Shown: piece by piece, positions 1 to 5,030 of the stretch
How positions within the stretch are numbered: position 1 is the stretch's first letter
Layout: each line of letters begins with the position of its first letter
From: Erythrobacter sp. UBA3075
Lineage (GTDB): Bacteria; Pseudomonadota; Alphaproteobacteria; Sphingomonadales; Sphingomonadaceae
Direction: 5' to 3'
DNA length: 8,518 nucleotides
Assembly (NCBI GenBank): GCA_002367375.1
Contig: DFBR01000028.1
Coordinates: 7,143 to 15,660, forward strand
Translations under genes and position numbers: made by a program
Notes under the pieces: model-generated
The model's database searches: none
What the model saw: the letters and a program-made list of their open reading frames with translations, nothing else
Told to the model about the DNA's origin: nothing

Positions 1-1
1 T

Positions 2-772
2 ACTCACATTTTGGAGCATCCTTCGGACCTCGCCCAATTCGCCGCAGCAAGCGTAGACTGGGTGTTCAAGCCGCCCTTCAGCCGGTTTGGCGAAAGCGCG
101 CTTGTGGGGCCTTTACCAGCGCGGCTGGCCCAATGTGTGCCAAGTCCAACGCAACCATTGCTCGCCCAGCAACGCATTCGCGGCGTCGAGACCTGTTTCT
201 ACGGCGTGGCGCACAAGGGCGCACTGGTCGGCTTTTGCGCCTACTCCTCGCAATGGCGGATGGGCGGCGGGGCCAGCTTTGCCTTTGAACCACTGGCCGG
301 CAAGCGGGAAGAGACACTTCGAAACCTTGCCCAAACCCTCGTGCAAAGATCTGGAATCACGGGCCAATTCGCCGCCGATGTGATCTTCGATGCAGACGAA
401 ACGCCATGGCTTATCGAGTGCAACCCGCGTGCGACCAGCGGTGTCCACCTGCTTACCGGGAACGGCGACCTTGCCCGCGCTATCGCTCACGGCACGCCCA
501 TCCCCGCCAGCCGCGCTCCGCAGCCCCGCCATCTCGCCCCGGCCATGGTATTGTTCGGCCTGCCTCTGGCCATCCGCACCGGACGCGTGGCACAGTGGCG
601 GCGCGCCATGACCAATTCCGCCGATGCCATCTCCCGCCCCGGTGACCGCCGCCCGCTTGCCGGAGCCTTGGTCGATGCCGCCGGATTTGCGTTGACGGGT
701 CTGAGGCACGGAATTTCGACCACATCGGCTTCCACGCGCGATATCGCTTGGAACGGGGAGGATCTGGGATGA
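2..772 (+). CDS. ATP-grasp domain ligase, C-terminal part (5' end outside window)
   Basis: The frame is open to the left edge, so this is the C-terminal 256 residues of a longer protein; the TTG at 11 is not a credible start. Numbering from the codon at 2, residues 20-30 (WVFKPPFSRFG) match the K-P-x-x-S-R-x-G segment of the ATP-grasp B subdomain. Residues 123-145 contain FAADVIFD and then LIECNPRAT, the Asp...Glu-x-Asn metal/ATP-binding signature of the CarB/biotin-carboxylase-like superfamily. Such enzymes activate a carboxylate as acyl phosphate and join it to an amine, thiol or similar nucleophile in the cytoplasm. The substrate cannot be read from the sequence. The last 90 residues are Arg/Ala-rich and resemble nothing I know. 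The stop overlaps the ATG of the Rieske oxygenase gene (ATGA, 769-772), so the two are probably translationally coupled and act in one pathway. Fold call secure; function open. Confidence 0.85.
   Translation, partial: THILEHPSDLAQFAAASVDWVFKPPFSRFGESALVGPLPARLAQCVPSPTQPLLAQQRIRGVETCFYGVAHKGALVGFCAYSSQWRMGGGASFAFEPLAGKREETLRNLAQTLVQRSGITGQFAADVIFDADETPWLIECNPRATSGVHLLTGNGDLARAIAHGTPIPASRAPQPRHLAPAMVLFGLPLAIRTGRVAQWRRAMTNSADAISRPGDRRPLAGALVDAAGFALTGLRHGISTTSASTRDIAWNGEDLG
755..761 (+). promoter_or_regulatory. Ribosome binding site deciding the Rieske oxygenase start
   Basis: GGGGAGG lies 7 nt before the ATG at 769, inside the end of the ATP-grasp gene. It favours ATG 769 over the in-frame TTG at 748, which lies upstream of this site. 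Confidence 0.7.
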
Positions 773-1785
773 GCGGGTTTCCCGGTGCAGTTCGCAATGC
801 GTGGCACATGGTTGCCCTCACCCGCGATATCCGCCCCGGAACCGTTCGCAAGGTGCTCGTCTGTGGCACACCGATTGCACTGTTTCGCACCGCCGACGGT
901 CCCGCCGCGCTGATCGACCGCTGTCCGCATCGCAACTATCCTCTGTCCGAAGGCCGGATGGTCGATGGAACGCTCGAATGCGGCTATCACGGCTGGCGTT
1001 TCGACCCAGCTGGGCGCTGTGTCGGTGTGCCGGGTTGCACCGGCGCTTCGCTGGACGACAAGCGGCTCAATGCGCAGAATGTCAGGCTGGCAGAGCGGCA
1101 TGGCGCGATCTTCGTGACGCTGTCGGGCGAGGCACCGGAAGAGCCACCTTTACCACCCGATTTTGGCAACCCTGATCTCGACCACTTTTGGTGGCAACAG
1201 GGCACATGGCAAGGCCGCGCATTTGATGCGGTTGAGAATGTGATGGACCCGTTCCACACCAATCACCTGCATCACGGCTTCATCCGCCGCCGCGACAAAC
1301 GCTTGCCGGTTGACCTTATCGTCACCAGCCATGGCGACGGCATCGACATGGCCATCGAGCAGACGCAGCCCGATCTGGGTCTGATGTCGCGCTTTCTGGA
1401 GAAAGACCGTGTGCGCAGTGTCTCGCGCTATTATCCACCCACCATTGTGCAGGCGCGCTGGGAAGGCGAGGCGCAGCTAACATTGTGCGTCACCGCAATC
1501 TTCACCCCCGCCACCGAGGGGACATTTACACCGTTTGCACGCTTCTCAACCCCCAAGGGCCTCGCCCCCGGCTGGCTGAAACAGGCCGCCATCCGCACCT
1601 TCCTGCGCCCCGTCGTCGCGCAGGACCGTAAGGCTCTGGCGAAACAGCACAGCGTAATGCGCACCTTCGGCCATCCGCAATTCGTCTCCGGCCCCGGAGA
1701 CATCCTCGGCAGTCGGCTGCACCAATTGTGGAAGGGTGAGCAGCTACCACCGGGCAAGGACGAACCGGTGCGCGCCATGCTCTGA
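769..1785 (+). CDS. Rieske [2Fe-2S] non-heme iron oxygenase, alpha subunit type
   Basis: This is a 338-residue terminal oxygenase of the aromatic ring-hydroxylating/O-demethylase superfamily; the length suits the VanA-like group that works with a separate reductase. The Rieske domain holds Cys52-x-His54 and Cys71-x2-His74 (RCPHRNYPLS, ECGYHGWRFD). The catalytic domain has ENVMDPFHTNHLHHG with Asp160, His163 and His168 in the D-x2-H-x4-H pattern, and Asp286 (VAQDRKAL) is the likely third iron ligand. All key residues are present, so it should be active: electrons pass from the Rieske centre to mononuclear iron, and O2 hydroxylates or dealkylates a substrate. Start ATG 769 was chosen for its ribosome site. 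No ferredoxin or reductase gene is in the window, so electrons must come from elsewhere. Coupling to an ATP-grasp ligase suggests tailoring in a biosynthetic pathway rather than aromatic catabolism (inference). Substrate unknown. Confidence 0.96.
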   Translation: MSGFPGAVRNAWHMVALTRDIRPGTVRKVLVCGTPIALFRTADGPAALIDRCPHRNYPLSEGRMVDGTLECGYHGWRFDPAGRCVGVPGCTGASLDDKRLNAQNVRLAERHGAIFVTLSGEAPEEPPLPPDFGNPDLDHFWWQQGTWQGRAFDAVENVMDPFHTNHLHHGFIRRRDKRLPVDLIVTSHGDGIDMAIEQTQPDLGLMSRFLEKDRVRSVSRYYPPTIVQARWEGEAQLTLCVTAIFTPATEGTFTPFARFSTPKGLAPGWLKQAAIRTFLRPVVAQDRKALAKQHSVMRTFGHPQFVSGPGDILGSRLHQLWKGEQLPPGKDEPVRAML

Positions 1786-1994
1786 TTGGCGCGCGGTCCA
1801 GCAGTTGGCGATCTGCCGCAATGGCTTGAAGATCAGGCCAAGGAACTGAGCGTAGACGCGTTGGTAGTGGGACCAATATGCGCCCGGCGAGGTTCGCTAC
1901 GATCCGCGCGCTTCCCCTGCTGTAGCCCCGATTCAGCCAGACATGGCTTCGTCAGCCTGTTTGGCATGGTGCAGATCGCCGATGAGGCTATCGC
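1786..1994. other. Gene-free stretch after the Rieske gene, possible coding remnant on the minus strand
   Basis: No intact gene is convincing here. A plus frame opens with TTG directly after the Rieske stop and runs to 2064, but it has no ribosome site and its middle is Arg/Ser/Cys-rich, as expected of a wrong frame. On the minus strand, codons from 1896 down to a TAG at 1744-1746 give 50 residues rich in Tyr, Trp, Phe and His (AYWSHYQRVYAQFLGLIF, then KPLRQIANCW) with largely G/C third bases. A TAG at 1897-1899 cuts it off from anything upstream. It could be the tail of a decayed gene convergent with the oxygenase. I do not recognise the family. Confidence 0.3.
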
Positions 1995-2528
1995 CTATGC
2001 TGCCATCGCATTGCAATCCGCATTCGGTGTCGACGATAAGGGCAGTGAGGTCATTTCCTTGTGAAACGCACCTCCGCCGAAGCTCCAGCGCCACGACCAT
2101 GCGAATCCGGCGGCCACATCGACCATTGGGTCGGAAAGATACTGGCGCAATGATCCGCCGACATAGGGCCGGATGCTCCAGCTATCAGATATCGGTGCAG
2201 TATACGCAACCCGCAATTCTGGTATCATCCGGCTGTGCGACCCGCTGCTTTGCGCGACCACCTGATTGTTGGGGTCTGCCATGACTTCTGCTGTATCGCC
2301 GCCGCCCAGATCAAAGCGATGAGATACTGCCACTTGCGCACTCAACATCGTGACGTCGCGCTCACTGCTTGCGGAAAGCCCGAAGCCTGCTTGCACTCTA
2401 CTCGCGGAGAAGTCTGCCTGCGCGTAGGATGCAAGCGCGGCAAAGCGCGTCTGCCCTAGATCGTAGAACCCGCCGACACCAATTTGCTGAGCATCGCCCG
2501 AGGCCGTCCAGGCATCGCTGTAGCGTAG
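1995..2528 (-). pseudogene. Remnant of a beta-barrel-like outer membrane protein
   Basis: The minus frame from 2528 to the TAG at 1995-1997 is open for 177 codons and reads like part of an outer-membrane barrel: alternating polar/hydrophobic strands with Gly and aromatic residues, such as IGVGGFYDLGQTRFAALASY, WSIRPYVGGSLRQYL and VDVAAGFAWSWRWSFGGG. No ATG or ribosome site begins this stretch; the first GTG (2396) falls in mid-barrel. Upstream in the same frame is a TAG (2529-2531). Beyond it are 14 barrel-like codons starting at an ATG at 2573 (MNTELSVGVIGRFA), then another stop at 2583-2585. The C-terminus lacks a typical final aromatic strand end and trails into unrelated residues. I read it as a fragment without signal peptide, either decayed or cut by rearrangement. 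It could be a piece of an autotransporter beta-domain or another porin-like protein. A chance open frame in GC-rich DNA is possible but less likely given the strand pattern. Confidence 0.45.
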
Positions 2529-2534
2529 CTACGC
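2523..2534. repeat. Perfect 12-bp palindrome, candidate operator half of a pair
   Basis: GCGTAGCTACGC is identical to its own reverse complement. Its right arm plus flank (CTACGCAAA, 2529-2537) recurs as CTACGGAAA at 2552-2560 in the neighbouring inverted repeat, 8 of 9 bases alike. It lies about 90 bp before the start of the uncharacterised gene at 2620. A regulator-binding role is inferred from symmetry and position. Confidence 0.45.
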
Positions 2535-2552
2535 AAATCTCCCGATCACTCC

Positions 2553-2568
2553 TACGGAAAGTTCCGTA
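2553..2568. promoter_or_regulatory. Inverted repeat TACGGAA-AG-TTCCGTA, candidate operator
   Basis: Two perfect 7-bp arms are separated by two bases, 51 bp before the ATG at 2620. The centre (2560.5) is 32 bp from the centre of the 12-bp palindrome (2528.5), about three helical turns, which would place two dimers on the same DNA face. A weak sigma70-like pair follows: TTGAGG (2573-2578), 16 bp, TATGCT (2595-2600). No T-run follows the repeat, so it is not a terminator. The binding protein is unknown; the nearby LuxR-type regulator FixJ is one candidate. Confidence 0.5.
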
Positions 2569-2607
2569 TTCATTGAGGGTGCCTATTCGGTTTCTATGCT
2601 GAGTGGG

Positions 2608-2613
2608 AAGGAG
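2608..2613 (+). promoter_or_regulatory. Ribosome binding site deciding the start at 2620
   Basis: AAGGAG stands 6 nt before ATG 2620. The in-frame ATG at 2596 lies upstream of it with no site of its own, so 2620 is preferred. Confidence 0.65.
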
Positions 2614-2619
2614 AGTGCG

Positions 2620-2985
2620 ATGAGCGAATGGCGCGTCGTCAAACTGGAGCTGGCGCGAACCGAGGCATTCCCGTCAGGCTCGCCAGGCCGGTCGTATCTG
2701 ATCCGGTTGCCGTTGGACGAAAACGGGCTGATCGACGAACTGGCGCGTGCGTTTGAACCGCATCGGGCCACTGTTCGAAGGTTCTGGGCCAATGAACCCG
2801 ATCAGTCGGGATATATCATCAAAGTGCCCAATGGATGGGCATTCTCCTACGCTGTGGCCGAAGATGATGATGAACCCATCTTCCATCTTGAGGATCATCC
2901 GATCCGCGATGGGGAATATTTGACCCTGACTGAACCTGACGGCACCCGCTTGCCATTTCGTGTCGTTTCGATGGCGAGCGCCTAG
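2620..2985 (+). CDS. Uncharacterised acidic 121-residue protein
   Basis: Function not recognised. The 121-residue product has no signal peptide, membrane segment or cysteine, so it should be a soluble cytoplasmic protein. Residues 24-57 (RSYLIRLPLDENGLIDELAR through RRFWAN) and 64-117 (GYIIKVPNGWAFSY, then acidic EDDDEP at 81-86, then FHLEDHPIRDGEYLTLTEPD and FRVVSM) suggest a small beta-rich fold made of two related strands-and-turn halves, with Trp56, Trp73 and several His as possible functional residues. Codon use matches the neighbours and the ribosome site is strong, so the gene looks real and maintained. From memory, similar small proteins occur in other sphingomonads as hypothetical proteins; this is unchecked. 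It ends one base from the stop of the convergent fixJ and has a marked palindromic upstream region, so it may be a regulated target in the oxygen-response locus (inference). Confidence 0.85.
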   Translation: MSEWRVVKLELARTEAFPSGSPGRSYLIRLPLDENGLIDELARAFEPHRATVRRFWANEPDQSGYIIKVPNGWAFSYAVAEDDDEPIFHLEDHPIRDGEYLTLTEPDGTRLPFRVVSMASA

Positions 2986-2986
2986 C

Positions 2987-3619
2987 CTACGCGCGCTCTG
3001 CGGCGTCTTTCTCGCCAACACCAGCGGCGAAAGCGATGCGCAAGAGGTCCGACAGATTATGGACGCCCACCTTCTGCATCACATGAGCGCGGTGAATTTC
3101 GACTGTTCGCGGACTGATGCCGAGATCATAGCCGATGGTCTTGTTGGGATAGCCCTTTACCAGACCTTCCAGCACTTCGTATTCACGCGGTGTCAGCCCG
3201 TTCAACAACACCAGAGCATCGCGGCGACGTTGGTGGCGTCGATCATCGTCACTCAGCCTTTCTTCCGCATGTTCGAGCGCCTGAATGAGCGTTTGCTTTT
3301 CGAACGGCTTTTCGATGAAGTCGCAGGCACCTGCCTTCATGGCAGTCACCGCCATGCCGACATCGCCGTGCCCCGTCATGATGGTGACTGGTGAGGTGAC
3401 ACCGCGTTCATTGAGCTCAGCCTGCACTTCCAGCCCGTCTTTTCCTGGCATGCGCACATCGAGCAGAATGCAGCCGGGTTCGAGTTTGGGCGCGGCGGTC
3501 AGAAATTCATCTCCGCTGGAAAATGCCTCAACCTGATAACCCGAGGTCTTGAGCATGAAGCCCACGGATCGCCGAACGCTATCATCGTCATCGACCAGAT
3601 AGATCTTCAAATCAGGCAT
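2987..3619 (-). CDS. fixJ: FixJ-type response regulator (receiver plus LuxR-type helix-turn-helix)
   Basis: The 210-residue product is the partner of the adjacent FixL and acts as a transcription factor when phosphorylated. The receiver domain covers about residues 4-118: acidic pocket Asp10/Asp11, phosphoacceptor Asp54 (LLDVRMPGKDG), Thr82 (MTGHGD) and Lys104 (IEKPF). After a charged linker, a LuxR/GerE-type DNA-binding domain spans about 141-198 (GLTPREYEVLEGLVKGYPNK, then SPRTVEIHRAHVMQKVGV). This is the standard FixJ/StyR-like layout and length. ATG 3619 was chosen because the receiver begins immediately (MPDLKIYLVDDD) and AGAGGA lies 5 nt before it; an upstream in-frame extension to 3706 would only add antisense fixL sequence. 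The first 8 bp overlap the end of fixL, which indicates translational coupling. Known FixJ proteins activate fixK and microaerobic genes; no fixK is visible here, so targets are unknown. Confidence 0.97.
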   Translation of the reverse strand: MPDLKIYLVDDDDSVRRSVGFMLKTSGYQVEAFSSGDEFLTAAPKLEPGCILLDVRMPGKDGLEVQAELNERGVTSPVTIMTGHGDVGMAVTAMKAGACDFIEKPFEKQTLIQALEHAEERLSDDDRRHQRRRDALVLLNGLTPREYEVLEGLVKGYPNKTIGYDLGISPRTVEIHRAHVMQKVGVHNLSDLLRIAFAAGVGEKDAAERA

Positions 3620-4766
3620 CACTGTCCTCTTCAAGCGCGAGCGGAAGTGTGAGATTGAACTGCGTGCCGCCCAAGTCAGAAGGCTCGGCCCAAATCCTGC
3701 CGCCATGAGCGGTCACGATAGTGTGGCATATTGACAAGCCCAATCCCATACCTGTTTCCTTGGTGGTGACGAAGGGGTGGAACAGCCTTTCTGCAACATG
3801 CTGATCAAGCCCCGGCCCGCTGTCGACCACGGAGACGCGCACGTTACGCTGGCCATGCGACGACGAGCTGGTGATCTGGAGGCGCTTCACAGTGCTGGCC
3901 TGCATCGCTTCAAGGGCATTACGGATCAGATTGACGAGCACCTGCTGAATCTGGATTGGGTCAACCAGAACCTCATCATCCGGGTGACCCAGTTTTACTT
4001 CGATATCAACGCCCTTGCCATCCCCATTGACCAGAGCGAGCGCCGTCGCTTCAGAAACGATCCGGGACAGACGCGCCAGTTCATGGACCGATTCCCCCGT
4101 CGATATGAAGTCACGCAGCCGCTGCACAACTTGCCCGGCGCGAATGGCTTCCTTCGAGGTCTCTTCCAAAGCCATATGCAGGCTTTCGAGATTACCCTCG
4201 CTCGGGTCTTCCAACAGGGCAGAGGCTGCATTGGCGTAATTGGTTATAGCTGTCAGAGGCTGGTTCAATTCATGGGCGATAGACGTCGCCAGCGTTCCCA
4301 TTGTCGAGATGCGCGACACATGGGCCAACTCTTCCTGCAGGGCATGCAATTGCTGTTCAGTTTCCCGGCTGTCAGTCAGGTCCCTGATGAAACCGGCGAA
4401 CATGGTCTTCCCCTCAGCCACAAATTCGCCCAGAGCAATATCGACTGGAAAGGTTCCTCCGTCGCGGGCCCGTGCAGTTGTCACGCGGCCAACGCCTATC
4501 ACCCGCCTCTCTCCCGTCGCGAGATAATGTGAGACGTAGCCGCCATGCCGTTCACGATCGGGCGAAGGCATCAACATGCTGACATTCTCCCCGATAACCT
4601 CTTCTTCTCCGTAACCGAACATGCGTTCTGCGCCGCGGCTGAAGAACAGGATGCTGGATTGGGTATCGATGACAATCAGCGCATCCGGCATCGTATCGAT
4701 CAACGCATGCAGCGTGTCGCTGCCACCCAATGGCGCCAGAACTTCCGGGTCTATCGATCTGGCCAT
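3612..4766 (-). CDS. fixL: FixL-type heme PAS oxygen-sensor histidine kinase
   Basis: The 384-residue cytoplasmic kinase has one PAS domain (about 17-130) and a HisKA/HATPase module. Compared with Bradyrhizobium FixL as I remember it, the heme pocket is conserved: His74 (DRERHGGY) aligns with the axial heme ligand His200, and Arg94 (IGVGR) with Arg220 that contacts bound O2, at the same 20-residue spacing. Kinase motifs: H box His165 (SIAHELNQPL), N box Asn283 (NLIRNALEAM), G1 DSGPGL at 315-320, F box LFHPFVTTK and G2 GMGLGL at 339-344. There are no membrane helices, unlike Sinorhizobium FixL. In the family, loss of O2 from heme switches on autophosphorylation and transfer to FixJ. The start is uncertain: ATG 4766 lacks a well-spaced ribosome site (AGGAGG at 4782-4787 is 15 nt away), and the in-frame GTG 4814 would add 16 residues with no recognisable role. 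It overlaps fixJ by 8 bp. Confidence 0.96.
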   Translation of the reverse strand: MARSIDPEVLAPLGGSDTLHALIDTMPDALIVIDTQSSILFFSRGAERMFGYGEEEVIGENVSMLMPSPDRERHGGYVSHYLATGERRVIGVGRVTTARARDGGTFPVDIALGEFVAEGKTMFAGFIRDLTDSRETEQQLHALQEELAHVSRISTMGTLATSIAHELNQPLTAITNYANAASALLEDPSEGNLESLHMALEETSKEAIRAGQVVQRLRDFISTGESVHELARLSRIVSEATALALVNGDGKGVDIEVKLGHPDDEVLVDPIQIQQVLVNLIRNALEAMQASTVKRLQITSSSSHGQRNVRVSVVDSGPGLDQHVAERLFHPFVTTKETGMGLGLSICHTIVTAHGGRIWAEPSDLGGTQFNLTLPLALEEDSDA

Positions 4767-4820
4767 CGCAGTGCCCCATCGCCTCCTGTCTTGCGAAGAT
4801 GGCTTGATTAACACCGCGCT

Positions 4821-4845
4821 GACGATTTGAAAAGCTGGCAGTTCC
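4821..4845 (-). promoter_or_regulatory. Candidate EcfG-type (general stress sigma) promoter for fixLJ
   Basis: On the minus strand the region reads GGAAC, 16 bases, CGTC. The alphaproteobacterial EcfG consensus is GGAAC-N16/17-CGTT, so this is one mismatch away with correct spacing. Transcription would start near 4814, about 48 nt before ATG 4766. It was found by eye only; a chance match is possible. Confidence 0.33.
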
Positions 4846-4855
4846 GGTATGTTAT
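4827..4855 (+). promoter_or_regulatory. Possible sigma70-type promoter toward the L,D-transpeptidase
   Basis: TTGAAA (4827-4832) and TGTTAT (4850-4855) are 17 bp apart, matching 5/6 and 4/6 of the consensus hexamers. The site lies in the divergent fixL/transpeptidase region and would give a leader of about 170 nt. It overlaps the minus-strand EcfG-like site, so the two directions might compete. Weak support. Confidence 0.25.
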
Positions 4856-5030
4856 TGGATAGCCTCCTTGCAATCCTTGCGTTCGGCGCCTCTGGACCGC
4901 GCTCCCAGTCGCTGCCAAGCTGCCTGAAACTGACTGAATGGATGCTACACCAATGCCATTATCATTAAATTGGCGCGCTAAGGGGATGTCCGTATTTCGC
5001 GCAATCTCTGTGCCCACTCTACCAGCTTGC

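Noticed and set aside
87..1101. Several antisense and alternate frames over the ATP-grasp and Rieske genes
   Set aside because: All are Arg/Pro/Ser-rich shadows of two genes whose motifs are clear.
1786..2064. Plus-strand frame starting with TTG directly after the Rieske stop
   Set aside because: No ribosome site, rare start, Arg/Ser/Cys-rich middle and no recognisable domain; not supported as a gene.
1998..2105. Second minus-strand frame (55 codons from an ATG near 2105) overlapping the barrel remnant
   Set aside because: It reads somewhat protein-like, but has no ribosome site or recognisable motif and competes with the longer barrel frame.
3777..4532. A 251-codon plus-strand open frame antisense to fixL
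   Set aside because: It mirrors fixL codons, has no ribosome site or recognisable domain, and fixL motifs on the other strand are unambiguous.
4801..5030. FixK/FNR-type box (TTGA-N6-TCAA) in the fixL/transpeptidase divergent region
   Set aside because: TTGATTAACACC and similar half-sites occur but no full inverted match was found by eye.
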